A stretch of DNA of 64,000 nucleotides. Source: Paraburkholderia sp. CNPSo 3274 (lineage in GTDB: Bacteria; Pseudomonadota; Gammaproteobacteria; Burkholderiales; Burkholderiaceae). The stretch lies in the NCBI RefSeq assembly GCF_024206475.1, contig NZ_JAMBPR010000070.1:1-64000 (forward strand). The letters are read 5' to 3'. Numbering within the stretch: position 1 is the first letter of the stretch; each line of letters begins with the position of its first letter. The notes beneath the pieces are model-generated. The model searched no databases. It worked only from the letters and a program-made list of their open reading frames with translations, and was not told where the DNA came from. Below are positions 46,921 to 57,835 of this stretch, in pieces. The translations under genes were made by a program, and so were the position numbers.

Positions 46921-47185
46921 ACAACCACCTTCGAATCCTTTAAAATTGCTTTGATTATAAACAGATAACGGTCCTCACGCACCCGGCGTCCGTGACCCGG
47001 CGTCCGGAAAGTTGAGCGAATGGCCGCGACCGCGCAAAACGGTCTCGGAGCGCGATCGGCTTCGAATCTGGCCGGCTTCATCGGCACGGCACCCGGCGCG
47101 TTGTCATAATGGCGGGTTCGTGAACTCCTCCGTTGGTCACTTTTTCGGGCGGTCTGCACCGGGCCGCCGCTTTTGGATAATTTGA

Positions 47186-48922
47186 ATGAAAGCCTCCCGT
47201 TTCTTTATCGGCACCCTGAAGGAAGCGCCCGCTGACGCGGAAATCGTCAGCCACAAGCTGATGGTTCGCGCGGGCATGATCCGTCGCATCGCTGGCGGCA
47301 TTTATAACTATCTGCCGATCGGCCTGCGTTCGATCCGCAAGGTCGAGCAGATCGTGCGCGAGGAAATGAACCGCGCTGGCGCAATCGAGCTGCTCATGCC
47401 GGCCGTGCAGCCGGCCGAGCTGTGGCAGGAATCGGGTCGCTGGGAACAATACGGGCCGGAACTGCTGCGCTTCAAGGATCGCAAGCAGAGCGACTTCGTG
47501 ATGGGTCCGACGCACGAAGAGGTCGTCACCGACATCGCGCGTGGCCAGATCAAGAGCTATCGCCAACTGCCGGTGAACTTCTATCAGGTGCAGACGAAGT
47601 TCCGCGACGAAATCCGTCCCCGTTTCGGCGTGATGCGCGGGCGCGAATTCATCATGAAGGACGCGTACTCGTTCGATAAGGACGTCGAAGGTCTCAAGCT
47701 CTCCTACCAGAAGATGTACGACGCTTACGTGCGCATCTTCACGCGTCTCGGCCTGCAGTTCCGCGCAGTCGCGGCCGACAACGGCTCGATCGGCGGCAGC
47801 GGCTCGCACGAATTCCACGTGATCGCGGAAACGGGCGAGGACGATATCGCCTACTGCCCGACCTCGGAGTTCGCGGCCAACGTCGAAGCCGCCGAAGCGC
47901 TGCCGCTCGTCGCGCAGCGCGGCGCCCCTACGCAGGTGCTCACGAAAACGCCCACGCCGGGCGCGGCCAAGTGCGAGGCAGTTGCTGAGTTGCTCGGCAT
48001 TCCGCTTGAAAGCACGATCAAGTCGATCATCCTCGCGACGGACAACGAGGGCGCCGAGCCCACGATCTGGCTGCTGATGCTGCGCGGCGACCACGACCTG
48101 AACGAGATCAAGGTCGGCAAGCTCGAAGGCCTGAGCGGCTTCCGCTTCGCTACCGAAGCGGAAATCGTCGAGTGGTTCGGCACGCCGCCGGGCTACCTCG
48201 GTCCGCTCAACACGAAGAAGCCGGTCAAGGTGATCGCCGATCGCACGGTCGCGAACATGAGCGATTTCGTGGTCGGCACGAACGAAGTCGATTTCCACAC
48301 CACGGGCGTGAACTGGGGCCGCGACTTGCCCGAGCCGGTCGTCGCCGACATCCGCAACGTGAAGAAGGGCGATCCCTCGCCGGACGGCAAGGGCGTGATC
48401 GACATTTGCCGTGGCATCGAAGTGGGCCACGTGTTCCAGCTCGGCACGAAGTACTCGGAAGCGATGAACGCCACCTTCCTCGCCGAGAACGGCAAGCCTG
48501 CGCCGATGCAGATGGGCTGCTACGGCATTGGCGTCACGCGTATTCTCGGTGCAGCCATCGAGCAGAACTTCGACGAGAAGGGCATCATCTGGCCTGAGTC
48601 GATCGCGCCGTTCCAGGTCGTCGTGTGCCCGATGGGCATGGACCGCAGCGAGCTCGTGCGCGAGCGCGCCGAGCGCGTCTACAACGAACTCGTCCAAGCG
48701 GGCGTGGACGCGATTCTCGACGACCGCGGCGAGCGCCCGGGCGTGATGTTCGCCGACTGGGAGCTGATCGGCGTGCCGCATCGTCTCGTGATCGGCGAGC
48801 GCGGCCTGAAGGACGGCAAGATCGAGTACCAGGGCCGCCGCGATACCGAAGCGACGCTGCTGCCGGCCGATGAGGCCGTGCAGACGGTGGCGCAGAAGAT
48901 CCGCGCGGCGCTCGCGGTTTAA
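47186..48922 (+). CDS. proS: Proline--tRNA ligase
   Basis: A 578-residue class II aminoacyl-tRNA synthetase. Motif 1 lies in NRAGAIELLMPAVQP, motif 2 in FRDEIRPRFGVMRGREFIMKD, and motif 3 in MGCYGIGVTRIL. The middle (about 225-385) is the YbaK-like editing insertion that clears Ala-tRNA(Pro). The C-terminal anticodon-binding domain starts near 475. It is divergent from rppH across a 265-base gap with no gene. The ATG at 47186 gives the usual start MKASRFFIGTLKEAP. Confidence 0.95.
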   Translation: MKASRFFIGTLKEAPADAEIVSHKLMVRAGMIRRIAGGIYNYLPIGLRSIRKVEQIVREEMNRAGAIELLMPAVQPAELWQESGRWEQYGPELLRFKDRKQSDFVMGPTHEEVVTDIARGQIKSYRQLPVNFYQVQTKFRDEIRPRFGVMRGREFIMKDAYSFDKDVEGLKLSYQKMYDAYVRIFTRLGLQFRAVAADNGSIGGSGSHEFHVIAETGEDDIAYCPTSEFAANVEAAEALPLVAQRGAPTQVLTKTPTPGAAKCEAVAELLGIPLESTIKSIILATDNEGAEPTIWLLMLRGDHDLNEIKVGKLEGLSGFRFATEAEIVEWFGTPPGYLGPLNTKKPVKVIADRTVANMSDFVVGTNEVDFHTTGVNWGRDLPEPVVADIRNVKKGDPSPDGKGVIDICRGIEVGHVFQLGTKYSEAMNATFLAENGKPAPMQMGCYGIGVTRILGAAIEQNFDEKGIIWPESIAPFQVVVCPMGMDRSELVRERAERVYNELVQAGVDAILDDRGERPGVMFADWELIGVPHRLVIGERGLKDGKIEYQGRRDTEATLLPADEAVQTVAQKIRAALAV

Positions 48923-48957
48923 CGACGATCCATCACGGTTAAAGGGGCGCTGCGAGC

Positions 48958-49557
48958 GTGGAGTATAGTTTTCTGTCCGCTACGGTCCTGCTGCTCCTCA
49001 TCACCGACCCGCTCGGTAATATTCCGCTCTTCATCAGCTGCTTGCGCGGCGTCGCCAAGCAGCGCCGCGCGATCGTGATCCTGCGCGAGGTCGCGATTGC
49101 GTTCGTGATCCTGCTCATCTTCATGGTCGCCGGCAACAGCTTCCTGCGCATGATGGGGCTCACGGATACCTCGCTGCGCATCGGCGGCGGCATCGTGCTG
49201 TTCCTCATCGCGCTGCGCATGATCTTTCCGCATCCGGGCGGCCCGTTCGGCGGCGGCGACAAGGGCGGCGAGCCGCTCATCGTGCCGCTCGCCATTCCCG
49301 CGCTGGCGGGGCCTTCGGCGCTTGCTACGGTCATGCTGCTCACCTCGCAGGCGCCTGGCAAACTCTATGAATGGATGACGGCGCTCGTCGTGACGATGGT
49401 GATCTGCGCGATCGTGCTGGTGATGGCGGAGCGCATCCAGCAGTTGCTGGGCGAGCGCGTGGTGACGGCCTTCGAGCGGCTGATGGGTCTCGTTCTCGTG
49501 GCGATATCGGTGGAGATGATCCTCGCGGGAATCGCCAACTTCGTGCATCACCTCTGA
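48958..49557 (+). CDS. MarC family inner-membrane protein
   Basis: A 199-residue polytopic protein of the MarC/UPF0056 family with six predicted membrane helices and the signatures LLLITDPLGNIPLFIS and PLAIPALAGPSALATVM. The function of this family is not established; the old link to multiple antibiotic resistance is unsupported. It starts at GTG (48958), with AAGGGG ten bases upstream, 35 bases after proS, and is probably co-transcribed with it. Confidence 0.88.
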   Translation: MEYSFLSATVLLLLITDPLGNIPLFISCLRGVAKQRRAIVILREVAIAFVILLIFMVAGNSFLRMMGLTDTSLRIGGGIVLFLIALRMIFPHPGGPFGGGDKGGEPLIVPLAIPALAGPSALATVMLLTSQAPGKLYEWMTALVVTMVICAIVLVMAERIQQLLGERVVTAFERLMGLVLVAISVEMILAGIANFVHHL

Positions 49558-49585
49558 CGTCGCGTGCAGCGGGCGTCGCAGGCAA

Positions 49586-49615
49586 CAAAAAAGCAGCCCG
49601 CGGGCTGCTTTTTTT
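49586..49615. terminator. Bidirectional terminator between marC and hpt
   Basis: AAGCAGCCCG and CGGGCTGCTT form a perfect palindromic stem flanked by an A run on the left and seven T on the right; marC on + and hpt on - converge here. Confidence 0.9.
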
Positions 49616-49644
49616 CATGGTGCGTCAGAAAGTCGACGCGCGCT

Positions 49645-50196
49645 TCACGCGCCTTCGGTCAGCGCGCGGATGGTCGGCAAATTGCGCCAGTAACCCTTGG
49701 CGTCCATGCCGCAGCCGAACACGTAGCGGTCCGGCACCGAAAAGCCGCAGTAGTCGGGATGCAGCGGCTTGGCCTTCGTGAGGGTCTTTTCGCACAGCAC
49801 GGCCGAGAGGAAACGCTTCGCGCCCATGTCCATGATGCGGTCGCGAATCGCGGCCATGGTCTCGCCTTCGTCGAGGATGTCGTCGAGCACGAGCACTACC
49901 CGGTCCTTCACCGACTCGCGCGGCGCCACGCGCCACTGCATCTCGGCGCTGCCCTTGATCGCGTTGCGGTAGCGCGTGAGGTGGATGTAGTCGAACTCGA
50001 GCGGGAAGTCGAGGTGCGGCAGCAGCATGCCGGTGAACACCGCGGCACCGCCCATCACCGACAGCACGAGCGGGAAGTCCTCGCTGATCTCGGCGCGGAT
50101 GGCTTCGGCCATCCGGCCGATCGACGCATTGACGTCGCCCTCCGAAACGATCTCTTCGGAGTGGCGGATAATGTGCAGGGCTTCTTCGCGATTCAT
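49645..50196 (-). CDS. hpt: Hypoxanthine-guanine phosphoribosyltransferase family protein
   Basis: A 183-residue type I phosphoribosyltransferase of purine salvage. The PRPP-binding motif VVLVLDDILDEGET is at 100-113, and the C-terminal VPDRYVFGCGMDAKGYWRNLP shows base-site residues. Cytoplasmic. It lies 148 bases after ffh on the same strand and ends at a shared terminator. Confidence 0.9.
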   Translation of the reverse strand: MNREEALHIIRHSEEIVSEGDVNASIGRMAEAIRAEISEDFPLVLSVMGGAAVFTGMLLPHLDFPLEFDYIHLTRYRNAIKGSAEMQWRVAPRESVKDRVVLVLDDILDEGETMAAIRDRIMDMGAKRFLSAVLCEKTLTKAKPLHPDYCGFSVPDRYVFGCGMDAKGYWRNLPTIRALTEGA

Positions 50197-50344
50197 GACT
50201 CTGGCGGGAAGGTAGCTGTAGCTATTGAAGTGTGGAAAATAACGGCGGCGCGCGCTACAGCATAAACCCGCGCATTTGGTCCGTCGCGCGCCGCGTCGAG
50301 TGGGGCCGCCAGCGCGCGCGATGTGCGCCGCGCGGCCCGCAGGA

Positions 50345-51712
50345 TCAGCGCATGCCCGGCATCATGCCCTTCATGCCGCGCATCATCTTTTGCAGATTGC
50401 CGCCTTTGAGCTTCTTCATCATGGTGCGCATCTGCTCGTACTGGTTGAGCATACGGTTCACTTCCTGAACCTGCACGCCGGCGCCCGCCGCAATGCGGCG
50501 CTTGCGCGTGGCCTTGATGAGTTCGGGCTTGGCGCGCTCGGCGGCCGTCATCGAGTTGATGATGCCTTCCATGCGGCGCATCTGCTTCTCGGCCTGGCCC
50601 ATGTTGGCGCCCGAGGCGGCCTGCTGGAACTGCGCGGGCAGCTTGTCCATGAGCGACGACAGGCCACCCATGTTCTTCATTTGCGAGAGCTGCGCGCGGA
50701 AATCGTTGAGGTCGAAGTCGCCGCCTTTCTTGACCTTGTCGGCGAGCTTTTGCGCGGCCTGGACGTCCACGCCGCGCTGCGCTTCCTCGACGAGAGCGAG
50801 AATGTCGCCCATGCCGAGAATACGGTTCGCCATGCGGTCCGGGTGGAACACCTCGAGGCCGTCGAGCTTTTCCGCGACGCCGACGAACTTGATCGGCTTG
50901 CCCGTGATGTGGCGCACAGAGAGCGCCGCGCCGCCGCGCGAGTCGCCGTCGAGCTTGGTGAGCACGACGCCGGTGAGCGGCAGGGCGTCGTTGAACGCCT
51001 TCGCGGTGTTGACCGCGTCCTGGCCGAGCATGGCGTCCACCACGAAGAGCGTTTCAGCCGGCTTGAGCGTGGAGTGCAGCGCGGTGATCTCGTTCATCAT
51101 CGCCTCGTCGATACCGAGGCGGCCGGCCGTGTCGACGAGCAGCACGTCGTGATAGTGGCGTTTGGCCCAGTCGACCGCCGCGGCGGCGATCTCGACGGGC
51201 TTCTGGTCAGGCTGCGAGGGGAAGAAGTCGGCGCCGACCTGTTCCGTCACCGTCTTCAACTGCGCGATAGCGGCAGGGCGGTAGACGTCGCACGAAACGG
51301 TGAGTACCTTCTTCTTGTACTTCTCGCGCAGGAGCTTGGCGAGCTTGCCGGTGGTGGTGGTTTTACCGGCGCCCTGCAGACCCGCCATGAGGATGACGGC
51401 AGGCGGCGTGACGGCGAGATCGAGTTCGGCGGCCTTGCCTTCGTAGTCGCCGCCGATCACGGCGGTCAGCTCGCGCTGCACCACGCCGACGAGCGCCTGG
51501 CCCGGCGAGAGGCTGGCGATCACATCCTCGCCGAGCGCCTTCTCTTTCACCTTGGCGATGAATTCGCGCACGACGGGCAGCGCCACGTCCGCTTCGAGCA
51601 GGGCGAGACGCACCTCGCGCAGCATTTCCTGCGTATTGGCTTCGGTCAGCCGGGCTTCGCCGCGCAGCGTCTTGACGACGCGCGCCATCCGTTGAGTGAG
51701 ATTGTCGAGCAT
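50345..51712 (-). CDS. ffh: Signal recognition particle protein Ffh
   Basis: A 455-residue SRP GTPase that with 4.5S RNA delivers inner-membrane proteins to the translocon. N domain (1-85); G domain with G1 GLQGAGKTTT, DTAGRLGIDE and TKLDGDSRGGAAL; and the Met-rich M domain (about 295-455, ending MMKKLKGGNLQKMMRGMKGMMPGMR-like). The ATG at 51710-51712 gives MLDNLTQRM; twelve upstream in-frame residues were dropped. A GC-rich hairpin without a T run lies just beyond the stop. Confidence 0.96.
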   Translation of the reverse strand: MLDNLTQRMARVVKTLRGEARLTEANTQEMLREVRLALLEADVALPVVREFIAKVKEKALGEDVIASLSPGQALVGVVQRELTAVIGGDYEGKAAELDLAVTPPAVILMAGLQGAGKTTTTGKLAKLLREKYKKKVLTVSCDVYRPAAIAQLKTVTEQVGADFFPSQPDQKPVEIAAAAVDWAKRHYHDVLLVDTAGRLGIDEAMMNEITALHSTLKPAETLFVVDAMLGQDAVNTAKAFNDALPLTGVVLTKLDGDSRGGAALSVRHITGKPIKFVGVAEKLDGLEVFHPDRMANRILGMGDILALVEEAQRGVDVQAAQKLADKVKKGGDFDLNDFRAQLSQMKNMGGLSSLMDKLPAQFQQAASGANMGQAEKQMRRMEGIINSMTAAERAKPELIKATRKRRIAAGAGVQVQEVNRMLNQYEQMRTMMKKLKGGNLQKMMRGMKGMMPGMR

Positions 51713-51817
51713 GGGGAGGCGGTGAGCAGTGCGGCCCCGCCCGCGCACGCAAAACGGGAAAGCGCCGCGATTCGTCGCGATCCCGCGCGGCCAGGGGGCC
51801 TATAGTAAACTTCGAAC

Positions 51818-52747
51818 ATGGATATTGTACTGTATGCCCTCACCATGCTCCTGTACGGCGGATTGTGCGCCGCCGACTGGCGTGCGCTGCGCCGCGCGGG
51901 CACCGCGCCGCTGCTAGGCAGCGTGCCGCCCGTTCCGGTGACGGTCGGCGCGGGCGGCGACGCCGTGCGCGCGCGGACCTTCGGCCCGCTTTCCCGTGCG
52001 CTGCTCTTCGTCGCGCTCGCCGCGCACGGCGTGCTGCTGCACATGACGATCTTCCCCGCCAACGAAATGGTGTTCGGCTTCGCGTTTGCGTTGTCGGCCA
52101 TGTTCTGGCTCGGCGCGGGCATCTACTGGATCGAGAGCTTTTTCTTTGCGCTCGACGGCCTGCGTCTCTTGCTGCTGCCGTTGGCCGCGGTCGCGTCGAT
52201 CCTGCCGCTCGTGTTCGGCGGCGTGCGCGTGCTGCCCTATGCGGCCGCGCCGATGTTCAAGCTGCACTTCGTCATCGCGAATGTCGCCTATGGGCTCTTC
52301 GCGATCGCCGCGTTGCATGCGGTGCTGATGCTCGCCGTCGAGCGCCGGCTGCATGCGCTCAAGGGCGCCGGCTTCCAGCGCAACGCGAGCAATCGCGGCG
52401 GCGGCTGGCTCTCGAACTGGATCGAGACGTTGCCGCCGCTCCTCACGATGGAAAAGCTGCTGTTCCGCCTGATCGGCGCGGGCTTCGTGCTGCTCACGGC
52501 CACGCTCGTCTCCGGCATCGTGTTCAGCGAGCAGTTGATCGACCGGCCGCTTTCGCTCGATCATAAGACCGTCTTCGCGATTCTTTCGTGGCTGATGTTC
52601 GGCGCGCTGCTCACCGCGCGCAAGATTTCCGGCTGGCGTGGCCGCGCTGCACTGCGATGGGTGATCGCATCGTTCATCGCCTTGCTGCTCGCTTATGTGG
52701 GCAGCCGTTTCGTCTTCGAGGTGCTGCTGCACCGCCCTGTGGTTTGA
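51818..52747 (+). CDS. CcsA/YpjD-family membrane protein (cytochrome c assembly domain)
   Basis: A 309-residue polytopic protein with eight or nine membrane helices and the cytochrome c assembly (CcsA/ResC) fold: FKLHFVIANVAYGLFAIAALHAVLM, LFRLIGAGFVLLTATLVSG, LDHKTVFAILSWLMFGALL. Conserved His residues in helices (FKLHF, ALHAV, LDHK) could bind haem. Known relatives such as YpjD are placed beside ffh in many proteobacteria; the function is not proven. Divergent from ffh. Confidence 0.85.
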   Translation: MDIVLYALTMLLYGGLCAADWRALRRAGTAPLLGSVPPVPVTVGAGGDAVRARTFGPLSRALLFVALAAHGVLLHMTIFPANEMVFGFAFALSAMFWLGAGIYWIESFFFALDGLRLLLLPLAAVASILPLVFGGVRVLPYAAAPMFKLHFVIANVAYGLFAIAALHAVLMLAVERRLHALKGAGFQRNASNRGGGWLSNWIETLPPLLTMEKLLFRLIGAGFVLLTATLVSGIVFSEQLIDRPLSLDHKTVFAILSWLMFGALLTARKISGWRGRAALRWVIASFIALLLAYVGSRFVFEVLLHRPVV

Positions 52748-52769
52748 GTCGCATGAGTCGCGTGTTCCG

Positions 52770-53096
52770 ATGAGACAGATTCTTCTCCTCGTACTGTTGT
52801 TCGTGGTCGGACAGTGGTTCGTCAAGGCGCTGCGCCGTGCGCAGACGCAAACGCGTGCCGGTGCGCAACCGGGGCAAGGCGCGCAGCCGGAGCAGGGCGC
52901 CGCGCGCAACGCCAATGGCGGCGCGAGCGCGAGCGGTAAAGCTGCGCTGCCCGAGCCGATGGTCCGCTGCGCCGAGTGCGGTGTGCACGCGCCGCGCAGT
53001 GAATCGGTGAATGTCGGCACGCGCTCGTTCTGCAGTTCCGAGCACGCGCGCGCCTACGACGCGCGCACCACGGCCCAGGATCGCCCCGCACGATGA
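52770..53096 (+). CDS. PP0621-like small membrane protein with a C-terminal Cys-rich segment
   Basis: A 108-residue protein: an N-terminal membrane helix (MRQILLLVLLFVVGQWFVKAL), a Gln/Gly/Ala-rich linker (about 28-62), then VRCAECGVHAPRSE and FCSSEHARAY, a short putative metal-binding module of the PP0621 type. Function unknown. The start MRQIL was preferred because it opens the hydrophobic helix. It follows the CcsA-like gene by 22 bases and overlaps ampD by four (ATGA), so the three may form an operon. Confidence 0.78.
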   Translation: MRQILLLVLLFVVGQWFVKALRRAQTQTRAGAQPGQGAQPEQGAARNANGGASASGKAALPEPMVRCAECGVHAPRSESVNVGTRSFCSSEHARAYDARTTAQDRPAR

Positions 53097-53731
53097 GCGC
53101 TGCCGCATCGCCAGGCTTGCCAGGATCGCGCGCGTACGAAGTCGATGCGCAGGGCTGGGTGCCCGGCGCGCGCCACCTGCCTTCGCCCAACTTCGAGGCC
53201 CGCCCGCAAGGCGCCGTGCCGACGCTCATCGTCGTCCACAACATCAGTCTGCCGCCCAACGTCTTCGGCGGCCCTGAGATCGCCGATCTCTTTCTCAACC
53301 GCCTCGACTGCGACGCGCATCCTTACTTCGATGCCAACCTGCGCGGCGTGCGCGTCTCGGCGCACTTCGTCATTCATCGCGATGGCGCCCTCGAGCAGTT
53401 CGTCTCGTGCGACGAGCGCGCGTGGCACGCGGGCGCGTCGAGCTTCTTCGGGCGCGAGCGCTGCAACGATTTCGCCATCGGCATCGAGCTGGAAGGCAGC
53501 GACACGACGGCCTTCGAGGCGCCGCAATACGCCACGCTCGCGGCGCTCGTGAAGGCGCTCGTCGCGCACTATCCGATCGAGGCGCTGGCGGGCCATTCGG
53601 ACATCGCGCCTGGGCGCAAGACCGATCCCGGCCCGCACTTCGACTGGGCGCGCCTCAAACACGATACGCAGCTCGCCGATGCCAGCTTCCCCTATATCCA
53701 GGGGCACGGCGCTCAGAACGCGGCGTCGTGA
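53093..53731 (+). CDS. ampD: 1,6-anhydro-N-acetylmuramyl-L-alanine amidase AmpD
   Basis: A 212-residue cytoplasmic zinc amidase that cleaves anhydroMurNAc-peptides in wall recycling and so influences AmpC-type beta-lactamase induction. Zinc ligands: the His of LIVVHNISLPP, and the His and Asp of GHSDIAPGRKTDPGPHFDW. FVIHRDGALEQFVSCDERAWHAG is the AmpD catalytic region. There is no signal peptide, in line with AmpD rather than AmiD. Confidence 0.93.
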   Translation: MSAAASPGLPGSRAYEVDAQGWVPGARHLPSPNFEARPQGAVPTLIVVHNISLPPNVFGGPEIADLFLNRLDCDAHPYFDANLRGVRVSAHFVIHRDGALEQFVSCDERAWHAGASSFFGRERCNDFAIGIELEGSDTTAFEAPQYATLAALVKALVAHYPIEALAGHSDIAPGRKTDPGPHFDWARLKHDTQLADASFPYIQGHGAQNAAS

Positions 53732-53906
53732 CACGCTCAAGCGCCCGCTAAACCCTCGCCAGCTGCACAAGAAATAAGCACCTCTCGCGCGCAAACGCAG
53801 GGTCTTTGCGCGCGTCTCGCAGACCACTCGAAGGGGGGGCTCGCCGCCAAGGCCCGCGCTGCTTGGCTTGTAGCCTTGTCAAGATAGGACCAGCAAAAAA
53901 AGCCGT
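53732..53906. other. Gene-free spacer after ampD
   Basis: No gene, tRNA or terminator with a T run was found here. The sequence turns A-rich (CAGCAAAAAAAGCC) just before the nrdA promoter. Confidence 0.5.
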
Positions 53907-53934
53907 TTGATCGTATTGTTTCTTCCACTATACT
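53907..53934 (+). promoter_or_regulatory. nrdA: Probable nrdA promoter
   Basis: TTGATC (53907-53912), a 16-base spacer and TATACT (53929-53934). The -10 lies inside the first NrdR-like box. Transcription would begin near 53941, giving a leader of about 350 bases before nrdA. Confidence 0.65.
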
Positions 53935-53971
53935 TTGTACCTGAAACAAGGCTTCACACCATATGTTGTGT
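53925..53971 (+). promoter_or_regulatory. Pair of NrdR boxes upstream of nrdA
   Basis: ACACCATATGTTGTGT (53956-53971) matches the NrdR consensus ACACWATATATWGTGT at 14 of 16 positions. CCACTATACTTTGTAC (53925-53940) matches at 11 of 16. Their centres are 31 bp apart, three helical turns, the spacing typical of NrdR box pairs. NrdR senses ATP/dATP and represses ribonucleotide reductase genes. Confidence 0.8.
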
Positions 53972-54104
53972 TGTACTGCGGCGCCCCGCTTCACGCGCAA
54001 GGCGCCGCGCGCGTTACCAGCATAGAAAAAACAGAAACTTTGTACGGTGCCGTCGGCCGAGAGAACCGGCGCACCGGCTGTAATCGAGAGAGAAGGTACA
54101 GCCA

Positions 54105-54245
54105 ATGATCGCGACATCCACGATGAAGACCGAAGCAGTCCGTGTTTCATCTGCCTTGTCGCATCCGGCAGCCTCGCCAGGCTGGACTTTCTTCTCTGCC
54201 CGATCGCGCGTGCTCACGGGGGCACGGCGTCGGCGTCCGTACTAA
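54105..54245 (+). CDS. Possible 46-residue leader ORF upstream of nrdA
   Basis: ATG at 54105, preceded by GAGAGAAGG at a good distance, opens a frame of 46 codons (MIATSTMKTEAVRVSSALSH at the start, ending TGARRRRPY) that stops 46 bases before the nrdA ATG. No homology is recognised and composition is unremarkable, so chance is possible. It lies within the predicted nrdA leader and could act as a leader peptide. Confidence 0.3.
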   Translation: MIATSTMKTEAVRVSSALSHPAASPGWTFFSARSRVLTGARRRRPY

Positions 54246-54291
54246 TCCGCGAACTCTCTTCGCACCTTTCCAGGACCCAGGAGCTTTGCAC

Positions 54292-57282
<2,991 letters not shown>

Positions 57283-57835
57283 AGCGGGTTGAGCATGATG
57301 CGTGCGGTGCAACGCCGCGCGCATCATGCGAGGACCAAAGCATCGGTAGTAAACAGTAGTAGAAGCAGTCGCAGCGAGATGTAACAACGAAAGAGGCGCG
57401 CGCAATGCGCGCCGACTCTCCCGGCAACTCGCACCACGCGCGTTGCAGTACGCGAATGAGGCAACAGGAAGGAATCCCTGGAGTTTCTCGCAGGGACAAG
57501 ACTCAGGCCGCGCGAGCTTCCAGCGCCGCGCGCGGCAAGCAGTGAGCGGCGAGTGAAAACGCACTCGCAGCGCGAGCGAAAAGCGCGCGGCGAACATCGT
57601 CTTTCACACACGCTCTCGATGTCGCGAAGACCTTCGAAGCACATCGCACATGCGAAGTGAGCACGCCGAATCAGTGCTCTCTACACAGTGCTCACGCGAT
57701 GCAATCGACACGATGCGATAACAAAGTGTTGTATCGAGGTCGCAACGCGAATCGAAAACAGGATTTTTCGTGTGCGAACCCTTTTATCGCTCACGAAAAG
57801 ATGGTACAAACCGATCTAAATTGATGGTGACATTT
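57283..57835 (+). other. Long nrdA-nrdB spacer with a 15-bp hairpin
   Basis: No gene is supported in these 553 bases. Eleven bases after the nrdA stop, GCATGATGCGTGCGG (57293-57307) pairs with CCGCGCGCATCATGC (57315-57329) with a single G-U pair and a 7-base loop, without a T run. Further on are repeated AGTGCTC/GAGCAC elements (57655-57695). No NrdR box pair is seen before nrdB, so nrdB may depend on read-through from nrdA or on an unrecognised promoter. Confidence 0.55.
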
